Made by a program: the position numbers and the translations under genes | Source: Mycolicibacterium goodii | GTDB taxonomy: Bacteria; Actinomycetota; Actinomycetes; Mycobacteriales; Mycobacteriaceae | Direction of reading: 5' to 3' | DNA: 64,000 nt | Assembly: GCF_001187505.1 (NCBI RefSeq) | Contig: NZ_CP012150.1 | Coordinates: 1 to 64,000, forward strand | Shown here: one piece after another, positions 53,544 through 62,762 of the stretch | How positions within the stretch are numbered: the first letter of the stretch is position 1 | Layout: each line of letters begins with the position of its first letter | The notes under the pieces: generated by a model | Told to the model about the DNA's origin: nothing | Seen by the model: the letters and a program-made list of their open reading frames with translations, nothing else | Databases searched by the model: none

Positions 53544-54352
53544 GTCATACCTGTGGTCGACAAAAACTGTTCGAGCTCGGCGATCATCTGCCGCCCATCC
53601 AGAAACACCGGGTCATTGTGCCCGGCACCCGGCACCAGCAGCCAATGCTTGGACGCTGTGGCTGCGTCGTAGAGCCGCCGGCTCAGCGCGGTCGGCACAA
53701 TGTCGTCGCGACCGCCGGCAATGACCAGCAGCGGTGCGGTCACCGACGGGATCCGCTCGATCGACGGATACCGGTCGAGCAACAGCCACCGCACGGGCAG
53801 CCACGGGTAGTGCACCGCTCCGACGTCGGCCAGCGAGGTGAACGGCGACCGCAACACCAACGCAGCCGGGGGCCTGTCAACCGCAAGCCCGACCGCTACC
53901 GCCGCGCCGAGCGACTCACCGAAGTAGGCGATACGATCGACACCCGGCGAAGCGGCCAACCATTCCTGCGCCGCCCGCGCGTCGGCGGCCAGTCCGGCCT
54001 CGGTCGGACGGCCCGGGTTGCCGCCGTAGCCGCGGTAGTCGAACAGCAACACCGGCAACCCCATCCGGTTCAGCGCGACCGCCAACGGCGCCCGCATCGA
54101 CCGGTCGCCGGCGTTGCCGTTGAGCAACAACACCGCTGACCGGCGCGGGCCCGGAAAGTACCAGGCCCCCAATCGGATTCCGTCAGCAGTGGTCAGCTCG
54201 ACGTCCCGGCCGCCCGGCAACACGGTCGCGGCCGACGGCACCGGGCCGGGCGACGGGAAGTAGACCAGCCGCCGCTGCGTAGACCACAGCGCGGCCAGCA
54301 GGCCGATCGTCACGAGCGCGACGATAGCAACGACGGCAAACCACCGGCGCAT
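53540..54352 (-). CDS. Membrane-anchored alpha/beta hydrolase (Bem46-like)
   Basis: The 270-residue protein has an N-terminal span (FAVVAIVALVTIGLLAALW) and an alpha/beta-hydrolase fold: LLFDYRGYGGNPGRPTE, nucleophile serine in YFGESLGAAVA near residue 140, Asp in AGGRDDIVP and His in PGAGHNDP. It acts on an ester or similar bond at the membrane. It overlaps the MFS stop by four bases, convergent. Confidence 0.88.
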   Translation of the reverse strand: MRRWFAVVAIVALVTIGLLAALWSTQRRLVYFPSPGPVPSAATVLPGGRDVELTTADGIRLGAWYFPGPRRSAVLLLNGNAGDRSMRAPLAVALNRMGLPVLLFDYRGYGGNPGRPTEAGLAADARAAQEWLAASPGVDRIAYFGESLGAAVAVGLAVDRPPAALVLRSPFTSLADVGAVHYPWLPVRWLLLDRYPSIERIPSVTAPLLVIAGGRDDIVPTALSRRLYDAATASKHWLLVPGAGHNDPVFLDGRQMIAELEQFLSTTGMT

Positions 54353-54460
54353 CAGCTCCGCGGCGGCACATCAGGAGGGGTCATGATTGAAACTTACCTT
54401 CACCACGGGGCCCGCTGGAGTGAACGTGCTCCCACTCGCGGCGCACGGTTCACCTCAGCG

Positions 54461-55501
54461 CTAACTGCGCAGCGGTGCGAACGCGAACTCGCGCAGGCCG
54501 TCACGCGGATCGACCGCGGCACGGAACCCGAGCACCTCGTGGGCCCGCGCGGGGTCCGCGACGATGTGGCGGACATCCCCGCTGCGGTACTGGCCGGTGA
54601 CCACCGGCGCGGGGGCGCCGCGCACCTCGCACAACTGGGCCGCCACCTCCATGATCGAGATGGGCCGGCCCGAGCACACGTTGAACGCGTGGAACCCGTC
54701 GAGCGACCCGAACTGAGCGTGCACCGCGGCCACATTGGCCGCCGCCACGTCGTCGACGTGCACGAAGTCGCGCATCTGCCCGCCGTCCTCGAAAACCCTT
54801 GGCACATCACCGGATTCGAGCTCGGATCGGAAGATCGCGGCGACCCCCGAATACGGGGTGTCGCGCGGCATGCCCGGACCGTAGACGTTGTGATAGCGCA
54901 ACGCCGCCACCGACCCGCCGGTGGCCTCGGCCCACGCCAGCGCGTAGTGCTCCTGGGCCGCCTTGCTCGCCGCATACAGGCTGCGCGGGCGCACCGGAGC
55001 GTCCTCACCGACCAACTGCCAGCGCAGCGGTTCGGCACCGACCGGGCACCGGTGTTCGAACACCCCGGCATCCAGATCGGCGCGGGCACGCGGCATCGGG
55101 TCGATCTCACCGTGTTCGACGCAGTAGTAGCTCCCCTGCCCGTAGACCACCATCGACGACGCCAGCACCAGCCGCGCGCAGCCCGCCTCGAACATCTGCG
55201 CCAACAGCACCGCGGTGCCGAAATCGTTGTGGCCGGCATACGACGGCGCGTCGCCCGCGTTCACCCCGGCGCCCACCACCGCCGCCTGGTGACACACCAC
55301 GTCGACCCCGGACAGCAACGGCGCCAACGCATCCGCGTCACGCACATCGACCAGCCGGCAACCCTCGGGCGGCTCGGCACCGCTGCGGTGCGCCGCGGGC
55401 AACATGGCGTCGACGGCGATCACCTCGTGGCCGGCCTGCTGCAGCGCCACCGCGATCCGGCTGCCGATGAAACCGGCCGCACCGGTCAGCAACACCCTCA
55501 T
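54461..55501 (-). CDS. NAD-dependent nucleotide-sugar epimerase/dehydratase (Rv0536-like)
   Basis: The 346-residue extended SDR has VLLTGAAGFIGSRIAV at the N-terminus, VVCHQAAVVGAG, and an SLYAASKAAQEHY stretch with a YxxxK motif. It epimerises or dehydrates a nucleotide sugar; the precise sugar is unknown. It overlaps the MTA phosphorylase stop by four bases, so they form one unit with the small gene upstream. Confidence 0.88.
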   Translation of the reverse strand: MRVLLTGAAGFIGSRIAVALQQAGHEVIAVDAMLPAAHRSGAEPPEGCRLVDVRDADALAPLLSGVDVVCHQAAVVGAGVNAGDAPSYAGHNDFGTAVLLAQMFEAGCARLVLASSMVVYGQGSYYCVEHGEIDPMPRARADLDAGVFEHRCPVGAEPLRWQLVGEDAPVRPRSLYAASKAAQEHYALAWAEATGGSVAALRYHNVYGPGMPRDTPYSGVAAIFRSELESGDVPRVFEDGGQMRDFVHVDDVAAANVAAVHAQFGSLDGFHAFNVCSGRPISIMEVAAQLCEVRGAPAPVVTGQYRSGDVRHIVADPARAHEVLGFRAAVDPRDGLREFAFAPLRS

Positions 55502-56277
55502 GGCAACTCGAAGGGCAGGTTCACCCCGGCGTGGGCCAGGCAGTGCGCGCAGGTCCGCTCGACCTCGACGGCCTCCAGCGCCTCATACACCAGCTTCTTG
55601 AACGGCGGCATGTTGCGTTCGAACTCGGCGAACACGTCGACCGCGCGCACCCCCGAGCCGACCTCGATACCGGCATCCAGATCCGTCACCAACGCGATTG
55701 CGGCGTAACACATCTCCAGCTCACGCGCGAGCACCGCCTCGGGATAGCCGGTCATGTTCACCAGCGTAAAGCCCTGGCCGGCGAACCAGCGGCTCTCGGC
55801 GCGGGTGGAAAAACGCGGGCCCTGGATCACCACCATCGTGCCGCCGTCGACCACGTCGGGAAGGCCCGTCGCGGCCGCGCGCAGCGCCGGGCAGTACGGG
55901 TCGGCGAACGCGACATGGATTCCGCCGGAATCGAAATAGGTGTCCTCGCGACCGCTGGTGCGGTCCACCAGCTGATCGGGCACCACGATCGACCCCGGCC
56001 CCAGATCCGGCGTGAGACTGCCCACCGCGCACGGCGCGAAGACGCGTCGCACCCCCAGCGAGCGCAGCGCCCACATGTTCGCGCGGTACGGCACGGTGTG
56101 TGGGGAGAACTCGTGTTTCACCCCGTGGCGCGGCAGGAACGCCACCTCGTGGTCGCCCACCGTGCCCACCGTGATCGGCGCGCTGGGCGACCCGTACGGG
56201 GTCTCGACACTGACCGCTCGCGCGTCGGCGCCGAAGAACGTGTAGAAACCGCTGCCGCCGATGACCCCGAGCATCAC
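55498..56277 (-). CDS. mtnP: S-Methyl-5'-thioadenosine phosphorylase
   Basis: The 259-residue enzyme cleaves methylthioadenosine to adenine and methylthioribose 1-phosphate. GVIGGSGFYTF, FLPRHGVKHEFSPHTVPYR (phosphate-binding His region), VVIQGPRFSTRAES and NMTGYPEAVLARELEMCY are as in MTAP. It lies between the epimerase gene and a small helical protein gene, both overlapping by four bases. Confidence 0.93.
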   Translation of the reverse strand: MMLGVIGGSGFYTFFGADARAVSVETPYGSPSAPITVGTVGDHEVAFLPRHGVKHEFSPHTVPYRANMWALRSLGVRRVFAPCAVGSLTPDLGPGSIVVPDQLVDRTSGREDTYFDSGGIHVAFADPYCPALRAAATGLPDVVDGGTMVVIQGPRFSTRAESRWFAGQGFTLVNMTGYPEAVLARELEMCYAAIALVTDLDAGIEVGSGVRAVDVFAEFERNMPPFKKLVYEALEAVEVERTCAHCLAHAGVNLPFELP

Positions 56278-56510
56278 TCGGCGATATCGGCGTCTTCTGC
56301 GGTGGCGGTGTCTGAGCCCGCCCGCGCCGCGCGGCGGGCGGTGTCGCCGATCTCGAACACCTCGGTCGCCAGACCTCCGATCGCCGACGCCACGTCCTTC
56401 ACCGCCGTGGTGATGATCGTGGCGACCTCCCCGACCGTCGTGGCCAGCGCCTCGACGGATTCCTGCAGCGCGTCCTTGCCGATCTCGGTCTTGCTGAGCT
56501 GCTCGTTCAT
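56274..56510 (-). CDS. Small helical conserved protein
   Basis: The 78-residue protein is made of one long amphipathic helix region ([19 protein letters not shown] onward) and an acidic end. It starts ATG 56510 and overlaps the phosphorylase start by ATGA. Function unknown; it appears to lead the MTA phosphorylase-epimerase unit. Confidence 0.75.
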   Translation of the reverse strand: MNEQLSKTEIGKDALQESVEALATTVGEVATIITTAVKDVASAIGGLATEVFEIGDTARRAARAGSDTATAEDADIAE

Positions 56511-56555
56511 GGGGCCAGTCTAGGTCGGCCGGGGAAGTGGAACATGTCCTGCAAA

Positions 56556-56561
56556 TACGAT
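56556..56561 (+). promoter_or_regulatory. -10 element of leaderless menA transcript
   Basis: TACGAT ends seven bases before GTG 56568, so the message starts at the G of the start codon. This rules out the in-frame ATG at 56544. Confidence 0.5.
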
Positions 56562-56567
56562 GGCCCC

Positions 56568-57437
56568 GTGGCCAGTCTCGCGCAGTGGATCGAAGGCGCC
56601 CGCCCCCGCACGTTGCCCAATGCCGTGTCGCCGGTGATCGCCGGCACGGGCGCGGCGGCCTGGCTGGACGCGGCCGTGTGGTGGAAAGCGTTGCTGGCGC
56701 TGGTGGTCGCGCTGGCGTTGATCGTCGGCGTCAACTTCGCCAACGACTACTCCGACGGCATCCGCGGCACCGACGACGTGCGTTCCGGGCCGCTGCGGCT
56801 GGTCGGATCGAAACTCGCGTCGCCACGCGCGGTGCTGACAGCGGCCATCGCGAGCCTGGCCGTGGGCGCGGTGGCCGGCCTGGCGCTGGCGGTGGTGAGC
56901 GCGCCGTGGTTGATCGCCGTCGGCGCGGTGTGCATCGCCGGGGCGTGGCTGTACACCGGCGGCAAGAAGCCCTACGGCTATCTGGGGCTCGGCGAGGTCG
57001 CGGTGTTCGTCTTCTTCGGTCTGGTCGCGGTGCTCGGCACCCAGTACACCCAGGCGCTGCGGGTCGACTGGGTCGGGCTGGTGCTCGCGGTCGCGATGGG
57101 ATCACTGTCGTCGGCCGTGCTGGTGGCCAACAACCTGCGCGACATCCCCACCGACGCGCAGTCCGGCAAGATCACGCTGGCCGTGCGCCTCGGAGACCCC
57201 CGCACACGGGTGCTGTTCCAGGTGCTGCTCGCGGTCGCGATGGTGCTGACGGTCGTGCTGATGCTCGCGACGCCGTGGGCCGCGGCGGGACTGGTGGCGC
57301 TGCCGCTGGCCGTGCGGGCCGCGGCGCCGGTGCGGCGCGGGCTGGGCGGCAAGGACCTGATCCCGGTCCTGCGCGACACCGGGCTGACCATGCTGGTGTG
57401 GGCGTTGGCGGTGGCCATCCCGCTGGCGCTCGCATAG
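56568..57437 (+). CDS. menA: 1,4-Dihydroxy-2-naphthoate polyprenyltransferase
   Basis: The 289-residue UbiA-type membrane enzyme attaches the isoprenoid chain to 1,4-dihydroxy-2-naphthoate, making demethylmenaquinone. [13 protein letters not shown] is the first Asp-rich motif and [21 protein letters not shown] the second. The N-terminus [18 protein letters not shown] equals the mycobacterial MenA start, which supports GTG 56568. A palindrome begins 12 bases after the stop. Confidence 0.96.
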   Translation: MASLAQWIEGARPRTLPNAVSPVIAGTGAAAWLDAAVWWKALLALVVALALIVGVNFANDYSDGIRGTDDVRSGPLRLVGSKLASPRAVLTAAIASLAVGAVAGLALAVVSAPWLIAVGAVCIAGAWLYTGGKKPYGYLGLGEVAVFVFFGLVAVLGTQYTQALRVDWVGLVLAVAMGSLSSAVLVANNLRDIPTDAQSGKITLAVRLGDPRTRVLFQVLLAVAMVLTVVLMLATPWAAAGLVALPLAVRAAAPVRRGLGGKDLIPVLRDTGLTMLVWALAVAIPLALA

Positions 57438-57448
57438 CTTGCTTTCCG

Positions 57449-57506
57449 CGAGCAGACGCGTAGGTACCCGCAAACACCCTTTCAGGGGTACTTTCACGCC
57501 TGCTCG
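57449..57506 (+). repeat. Palindromic element, copy 1
   Basis: Begins cgagcagacgcgtaggtacc and its first 24 bases (from 57448) equal the left arm of copy 2. Its right arm (gggtac ... cgcctgctcg) has decayed: 17 of 21 arm positions pair. It lies 12 bases after menA and could serve as its terminator. Confidence 0.85.
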
Positions 57507-57525
57507 GCAGTAGGAATGCGGCAGG

Positions 57526-57534
57526 TTATCCACA
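57526..57534 (+). other. DnaA-box-like TTATCCACA
   Basis: A perfect TTATCCACA lies between palindrome 1 and the DUF559 gene, 12 bases ahead of its start. One box does not make an origin. It may be part of the mobile unit or of its promoter. Confidence 0.4.
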
Positions 57535-57546
57535 GAACGCGAAGAC

Positions 57547-58446
57547 GTGATCCATCTGGCCCGCACCCCGCGGCCACGATCAGACGTGTCTGTCGACGAG
57601 ATCTTCGCCGTCAACGGCGGAGTGGCCACCACCGCGCAGCTGACCGCCGTCATGACCCGCAAGGTGCTGGCCTCGCTGGTCCGCTCGGGTGCGATCAAGC
57701 GGGTCTGCCGCGGCGTCTACTGCCTGCACACCCCGGGCAGCACCGAACGCCTGGCCGCGCTCGACCTGCTCAACACCACCCCGATCGTTGCCTGCATGAG
57801 CACGGCCGCCGCGTTGTACGGCTTCGACACCGAGAACGACAACCGCGTCCACATCCTGGACCCAGGCGTTCGCATCCGATCCGACAGCGACCTGGTGGTG
57901 CACCAACGCGTCGGCGCGCCGCTGCGACGCGTCCGCGGCCGACTGGTGACGGCGCCTGCCTGGACGGCCGTCGAGATCGCCCGCACCCTGCGCAGGCCCC
58001 GCGCGCTGGCGACCCTCGACGCGGCACTGCACGTCGGCGCGTGCACCGTCGACGAGCTCGCCGCAGCGGTACGTGAGCAGAAAGGACGCCGGGGCATCGT
58101 CGCCGTCCGCGATCTGCTGCCCCACGCCGACGGCCGCGCAGAATCTCCGATGGAAAGCGAGATGCGGCTGGTCTTCCTCGACCGGGGTGTACCCGATGCC
58201 GAGCTGCAGTACGAGATCGTCGACCATACGGGCCAGTTGTGGCGCGTCGACTTCGCGTGGCCGGACGCGTTGGTGGCTGCCGAGTACGACAGCATGCAGT
58301 GGCACGCCAACCCGAAGGCGTTCACGCACGACCGGATCAAAGTCGCGCGGCTACAAGAATGCGGTTGGACGACCATCGCGGCCGTGGCCGACGACATCCG
58401 CAAGCACCCGGAGGACCTGGTGCGCCACCTCCGGCGATACCTCTGA
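57547..58446 (+). CDS. AbiEi-type winged-helix and DUF559 nuclease-like protein
   Basis: The 299-residue protein has an N-terminal winged-helix like AbiEi antitoxins (GGVATTAQLTAVMTRKVLA, IKRVCRGVYCL) and a C-terminal PD-(D/E)xK-like DUF559 domain (ESPMESEMRLVFLDRGV, VDFAWPDALVAAEYDS, RIKVARLQECGW). Conserved E, D and E residues suit a Vsr-type nuclease core, but activity is unproven. Such genes occur in many copies in mycobacteria. GTG 57547 is taken; GTG 57586 is possible. It is bracketed by two palindromes of the same family, 40 bases before and eight bases after. No toxin gene of the AbiE type is next to it. Confidence 0.85.
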   Translation: MIHLARTPRPRSDVSVDEIFAVNGGVATTAQLTAVMTRKVLASLVRSGAIKRVCRGVYCLHTPGSTERLAALDLLNTTPIVACMSTAAALYGFDTENDNRVHILDPGVRIRSDSDLVVHQRVGAPLRRVRGRLVTAPAWTAVEIARTLRRPRALATLDAALHVGACTVDELAAAVREQKGRRGIVAVRDLLPHADGRAESPMESEMRLVFLDRGVPDAELQYEIVDHTGQLWRVDFAWPDALVAAEYDSMQWHANPKAFTHDRIKVARLQECGWTTIAAVADDIRKHPEDLVRHLRRYL

Positions 58447-58454
58447 CCTTTCCG

Positions 58455-58514
58455 GCGAGCAGACGCGTAGGTACCCGCGAATGGGCGTTTGCGGGTACCT
58501 ACGCGCCTGCTCGC
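58455..58514 (+). repeat. Palindromic element, copy 2
   Basis: Left arm 58455-58478 and right arm 58491-58514 are 24 bases each and complementary at 23 positions; the one mismatch is 58463 with 58506. The loop is 12 bases. The left arm is identical over 24 bases to the start of copy 1 about 1,007 bases upstream, in the same orientation. It begins eight bases after the DUF559 stop. Confidence 0.93.
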
Positions 58515-58581
58515 GCATCAGGTACTAACGTGTCGGTCGGTCGGTCGGGGGACGGACAGACAATTCCTGGGGGACGAGAGT

Positions 58582-59931
58582 ATGACGGTTGCCGGTGAGG
58601 CACAGCCGCCCGTGCGATCCGGCGCCGCCGAGACCCGGCGCGCCATCTGGAACACCATCCGCGGCTCACTCGGCAACCTCGTCGAGTGGTACGACGTCTA
58701 CGTCTACACGGTGTTCGCGACGTACTTCGAGAAGCAGTTCTTCGCCGAATCCGACGAGAACTCGACGGTCTACGTCTACGCGATCTTCGCGGTCACCTTC
58801 CTGACCCGCCCGATCGGCTCGTGGTTCTTCGGACGGTTCGCCGACCGCCGCGGCAGGCGCGCCGCGCTCACCTTCAGCGTGTCGCTGATGGCGCTGTGCT
58901 CCCTGGTCATCGCGATCGTCCCGTCCCGCGAGGTCATCGGCGCGGCCGCACCCGTGATCCTGATCCTGTGCCGCCTGGTGCAGGGCTTCGCGACCGGCGG
59001 TGAGTACGGCACCTCGGCCACCTACATGTCCGAGGCCGCCACCCGGGAACGGCGCGGATTCTTCTCGTCGTTCCAGTACGTCACCCTCGTCGGCGGCCAC
59101 GTGCTGGCCCAGTTCACCCTGCTGATCATCCTCACGGCGTTCACCACCGACCAGGTGCACGACTTCGGCTGGCGCATCGGCTTCGCCGTCGGCGGCGTCG
59201 CCGCGATCGTGGTGTTCTGGCTGCGCCGCACCATGGACGAGTCGCTGAGCGAGGAGCAACTCGAAGCGGTCAAGGCGGGCAAGGACACCAGCTCGGGCTC
59301 GCTGGGCGAACTGCTGACGCGGTACTGGCGAGCCCTGCTGATGTGCTTCCTGATCACCCTCGGCGGCACCATCGCGTTCTACACCTACAGCGTCAACGCG
59401 CCCGCCATCGTCAAGACCACCTACAAGGACCAGGCGATGACCGCGACCTGGATCAACCTGATCGGGCTCATCTTCCTGATGCTGCTGCAGCCGGTCGGCG
59501 GCCTGATCAGCGACAAGGTGGGCCGCAAGCCGCTGCTGCTGTGGTTCGGCTTCGGCGGCCTGATCTACACCTACGTGCTGATCACCTACCTGCCGCAGAC
59601 CCACTCGGCGATCCTGTCGTTCCTGCTGGTCGCCGGCGGCTACATCATCCTGACCGGGTACACCTCGATCAACGCGGTCGTGAAGGCCGAACTGTTCCCG
59701 TCGCACATCCGCGCGCTCGGCGTCGGCATCGGCTACGCGCTGGCCAACTCGCTCGTCGGCGGCACCGCACCGGTGATCTATCAGGCCCTCAAGCAGCGCG
59801 ACCAGGTGCCGCTGTTCATCGGCTACGTGACGGTGTGCATCGCGATCTCGCTGGCCGTGTACCTGTTCTTGCTGAAGAACAAGTCCGAGACCTACCTGGA
59901 CCGGGAGAAGGGTGCGGCGTTCGTCCGGTAG
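58582..59931 (+). CDS. MHS-family MFS transporter (KgtP/ProP-like)
   Basis: The 449-residue protein has 12 spans with the MHS hallmark GNLVEWYDVYVYTVFA in TM1, GRFADRRGRRAAL between TM2 and TM3, and RLVQGFATGGEYG in TM4. Family members import organic acids or osmolytes with protons. ATG 58582 follows GGGGGACGAGAG; the frame upstream to 58489 runs through the palindrome and is discarded. No linked catabolic gene, so the substrate is open. Confidence 0.9.
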   Translation: MTVAGEAQPPVRSGAAETRRAIWNTIRGSLGNLVEWYDVYVYTVFATYFEKQFFAESDENSTVYVYAIFAVTFLTRPIGSWFFGRFADRRGRRAALTFSVSLMALCSLVIAIVPSREVIGAAAPVILILCRLVQGFATGGEYGTSATYMSEAATRERRGFFSSFQYVTLVGGHVLAQFTLLIILTAFTTDQVHDFGWRIGFAVGGVAAIVVFWLRRTMDESLSEEQLEAVKAGKDTSSGSLGELLTRYWRALLMCFLITLGGTIAFYTYSVNAPAIVKTTYKDQAMTATWINLIGLIFLMLLQPVGGLISDKVGRKPLLLWFGFGGLIYTYVLITYLPQTHSAILSFLLVAGGYIILTGYTSINAVVKAELFPSHIRALGVGIGYALANSLVGGTAPVIYQALKQRDQVPLFIGYVTVCIAISLAVYLFLLKNKSETYLDREKGAAFVR

Positions 59932-60061
59932 CGCGCCTGCCGTGAATCGAAGCACTCGCATAGCCCGTTCACATAGCCGGGCAGGCTGTCATGGGAAATG
60001 ATGGGACAGCCCGGACGGTGCACGACCAGGTCACCTCGACCGGGCAGGAAGAGGATGGCGG

Positions 60062-60715
60062 ATGAGTGGGCTGCAAGTCGTTGTTGCCGACGATGACGTT
60101 CTACTGCGCGAAGGGCTCGCGAGCCTGCTCGACCGCTCGGGCTTCGACGTCGTCGGCCAGGCCGCCGACGCGACCGAACTGCTCACCCTGGTGCGGGAGA
60201 AGTCGCCGCAACTGGCGGTGGTCGACATCCGGATGCCCCCGACCAACACCACAGAAGGACTCGACGCGGCCAAGGTGATCCGCGCCGAGTTCCCCGACAC
60301 CGGCATCCTGGTGCTGTCGGCCCACGTCGAGGTGGAGCACGCCACCGAACTGCTCGCCAGCGGACACGGCATCGGCTACCTGCTGAAATCGCGTGTCACC
60401 GACGTCTCGGACTTCGTCGAGACCCTGGAGCGCATCGCCAAGGGCGCCTCGGTGGTGGACCCGGCGCTGGTCTCGGAACTGGTGTCGGCGCGCCGCCGCG
60501 ACGATCCGCTGGCCGTGCTGAGCGCGCGCGAGCAGGAAGTGCTCATGCTGATGGCCGAGGGCCGGTCCAACGCAGGCATCGCGCGTCGGCTGTGGGTCAC
60601 CGAGGGCACCGTCGAAAAGCACGTCCGCAGCATCCTGACGAAGCTGAACCTCACCGAGACCGCCGACGATCACCGCCGCGTGCGCGCGGTGATCACGTAT
60701 CTGGAATCGCGCTGA
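60062..60715 (+). CDS. NarL/LuxR-family response regulator
   Basis: The 217-residue protein has a receiver (VVADDDVLLREG, acceptor Asp in VVDIRMPP, LSAHVEVEHA, Lys in YLLKSRV) and a C-terminal LuxR helix-turn-helix (LSAREQEVLMLMAEGRSNAGI, GTVEKHVRSILTKL). No partner kinase is adjacent. GAGGATGGCGG precedes ATG 60062. Its 3' end overlaps the TRAP permease gene by 23 bases, convergent. Confidence 0.92.
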   Translation: MSGLQVVVADDDVLLREGLASLLDRSGFDVVGQAADATELLTLVREKSPQLAVVDIRMPPTNTTEGLDAAKVIRAEFPDTGILVLSAHVEVEHATELLASGHGIGYLLKSRVTDVSDFVETLERIAKGASVVDPALVSELVSARRRDDPLAVLSAREQEVLMLMAEGRSNAGIARRLWVTEGTVEKHVRSILTKLNLTETADDHRRVRAVITYLESR

Positions 60716-62762
60716 GCGGTTCGTCCACGCCAGGGCGGATCCGGTTCAGGATCAGGTGCACGGCGACCGCGAGCCCCAGCAGGCCCACACCCACCGCGAT
60801 CGTCACCGGCTGCAGGTACAGCAGCAACGCCGCGGCGGGCGCACACAGCACCCGCTCGGGCCACCCCGCACGCCGGATCATCCACCCGCCCGTCAGCACC
60901 GCGAGCGCCGCAACGGCCAGCGCCACCACCGCCGTGGTCCACACCGCATCGGTGAACGACCGCAACCCGATCAGACCCCGACCGTTCTCGGTGAGCACGA
61001 ACGCGAACGGCACCAGGAACGCGGGCAGCGCGTACTTGCAGGCCTGCATCATCGTGGCGATCACCCGCCCGCCGGTGATGGCCGACGCGGCGACCGAGGC
61101 CAGCGCCGTCGGCGGCGTCACCTCCGACAGCACCGCGAAGTAGAACACGAACATCGCCACCGCAGGTGCCGCGACGCCCAGATCCTGCAGTGCCGGACCG
61201 ATGATCACCCAGGCGATGACGAACGACGCCGTCACCGGCACCGCGAGCCCGAGCACCGACACCGCCAACGCGGCGAAGATCGCGGTCAAAATCAGTACCG
61301 CCGTAGGATTTTCGGCGATCGAGCGGGCGGCGTTGACCAGGATCGAGTTCAACTGCAGACCCAGGCCGGTTCGGGTGATCATGGCAGCCACCACGCCTGC
61401 GGCCGCGCAGACCGCGGCGACCGACAACACACCGCGCACACCGGTCGCCAACGCCGCGTAGAGCCGCGCCGGGGTGATCCGGTGTTCGCGATCCAGGTAG
61501 GACAGCACGATCGCCGCGGCCGTGGCGTACACCACGGCGCGCACCGCCGAAACGTCCATGGCGAGCAGCACCACGATCAGCACCAGCGAGGCGAGGTGGT
61601 AGCCGAACCGGCCCAGCAGCCGCCATGCCGAGCCGGTGGCCACATCGACTTCCCTTGTGCCGTAACGGCGCGCGTCGATCTCGACGGCAAGCAGGATGCC
61701 GAGGTAGTAGAGCAGCGTCGGCGCCACCGCCCACACCAGCACGGTCAGGTACGACACCCCCAGGTACTCGGCGATGATGAACGCCGCGGCGCCCAACGTC
61801 GGCGGGGACAGGATCGCGCCGATACCCGCGGCGGCCAGCATGCCGCCCGCATTCTCCTTGGGATAACCCGCTTTTCGCAGTATCGGCCAGCACACCGAGC
61901 CAAGGCTGACCGCGGTCGCGGTGCCCGATCCGGACACACTGCCCAGCAGGAACCCGGCCAGTGTCACCGTGCGGCCGGGCGCGGCCCTGGACCGGCGGAA
62001 CGCCGCGAACGACAAATTGATGAAGAACCGGCTCGCCCCGGACGCGTCGAGCACCGCACCGTAGATGGTGAACAACACGATGTAGGTCGCCGCGACATCC
62101 AGTGGCACCCCGTACAACCCGGTGGACTGCAGGAACGACGAGCTGACGATCTGGTCCCAGTCCACCCCGGCGTGCGCGATCGCCGCGCTCTGCGGGAGGT
62201 AGCCCCCGTAATAGGCGTACCCCAGCGCCAGCAGGCACACGATCGGCAGTGCCACCCCGGTGGTGCGGCGGCACGCCTCGAGCACCAGCAACAGCACGAT
62301 CGTGCCCACCAGCACGTCGATCATGCCCGGCGTGCCCTGCCTGCCCAGGAACTCGTCGAAACCCCCTCCGCCGTCCCCGATCTGGAACGGCAGCACCGGG
62401 TACAGGCAGGCCGCCAGCGCCACCACGGCCAGCACCCAGTCGAGCGGCGTCGGGTTGTCCGGCCTGTCCTTCGGCTCGCTGGACCGCCACCGGGACGGCA
62501 GCGACAGACCGGAGCGGTAACACAGCAGCGTCAACGGCAACACTGCCGCGAGGAACAGGATCAGCGCGAACTGATTGCCCTGCGCGAGCGGGAAGAACAC
62601 CTGATAGACCGCGGACAGGCCGAGCAGCACGCACCCGGCGGCCACCACGTACCCGACCCAGCCGCTGAGCTGCCGCGCCGGCTTCTCGTCCTCGTAGGCA
62701 GGCGGCGCCGCGACGTCACCTGCCGGTAGCGGCTGCGGGGCCTCGCGTTCGCTCACGGTCAA
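60693..62762 (-). CDS. TRAP transporter fused permease (DctQM type, TAXI system)
   Basis: The 689-residue membrane protein fuses the small (4 TM) and large (12 TM) TRAP subunits. Family stretches include GGFDEFLGRQGTPGMIDVL, GSVSGSGTATAVSLGSVCWP and AAAGIGAILSPPTLGAAAF. It imports an organic acid using a sodium or proton gradient with the receptor encoded upstream. The start is TTG 62762 overlapping the receptor stop (AATTGACC), or GTG 62756. Confidence 0.92.
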   Translation of the reverse strand: MTVSEREAPQPLPAGDVAAPPAYEDEKPARQLSGWVGYVVAAGCVLLGLSAVYQVFFPLAQGNQFALILFLAAVLPLTLLCYRSGLSLPSRWRSSEPKDRPDNPTPLDWVLAVVALAACLYPVLPFQIGDGGGGFDEFLGRQGTPGMIDVLVGTIVLLLVLEACRRTTGVALPIVCLLALGYAYYGGYLPQSAAIAHAGVDWDQIVSSSFLQSTGLYGVPLDVAATYIVLFTIYGAVLDASGASRFFINLSFAAFRRSRAAPGRTVTLAGFLLGSVSGSGTATAVSLGSVCWPILRKAGYPKENAGGMLAAAGIGAILSPPTLGAAAFIIAEYLGVSYLTVLVWAVAPTLLYYLGILLAVEIDARRYGTREVDVATGSAWRLLGRFGYHLASLVLIVVLLAMDVSAVRAVVYATAAAIVLSYLDREHRITPARLYAALATGVRGVLSVAAVCAAAGVVAAMITRTGLGLQLNSILVNAARSIAENPTAVLILTAIFAALAVSVLGLAVPVTASFVIAWVIIGPALQDLGVAAPAVAMFVFYFAVLSEVTPPTALASVAASAITGGRVIATMMQACKYALPAFLVPFAFVLTENGRGLIGLRSFTDAVWTTAVVALAVAALAVLTGGWMIRRAGWPERVLCAPAAALLLYLQPVTIAVGVGLLGLAVAVHLILNRIRPGVDEPLSAIPDT

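Noticed and set aside
57526..57534. Replication origin from the TTATCCACA box
   Set aside because: Only a single box and no AT-rich unwinding region or replication genes nearby.
57547..58446. A complete AbiE-type toxin-antitoxin pair
   Set aside because: Only the AbiEi-like N-terminus is present, fused to DUF559; no AbiEii toxin gene lies next to it.
60756..62729. A 657-codon plus frame antisense to the TRAP permease
   Set aside because: It is a shadow rich in Arg, Gln and His with no motif, opposite a clear membrane-transport gene.
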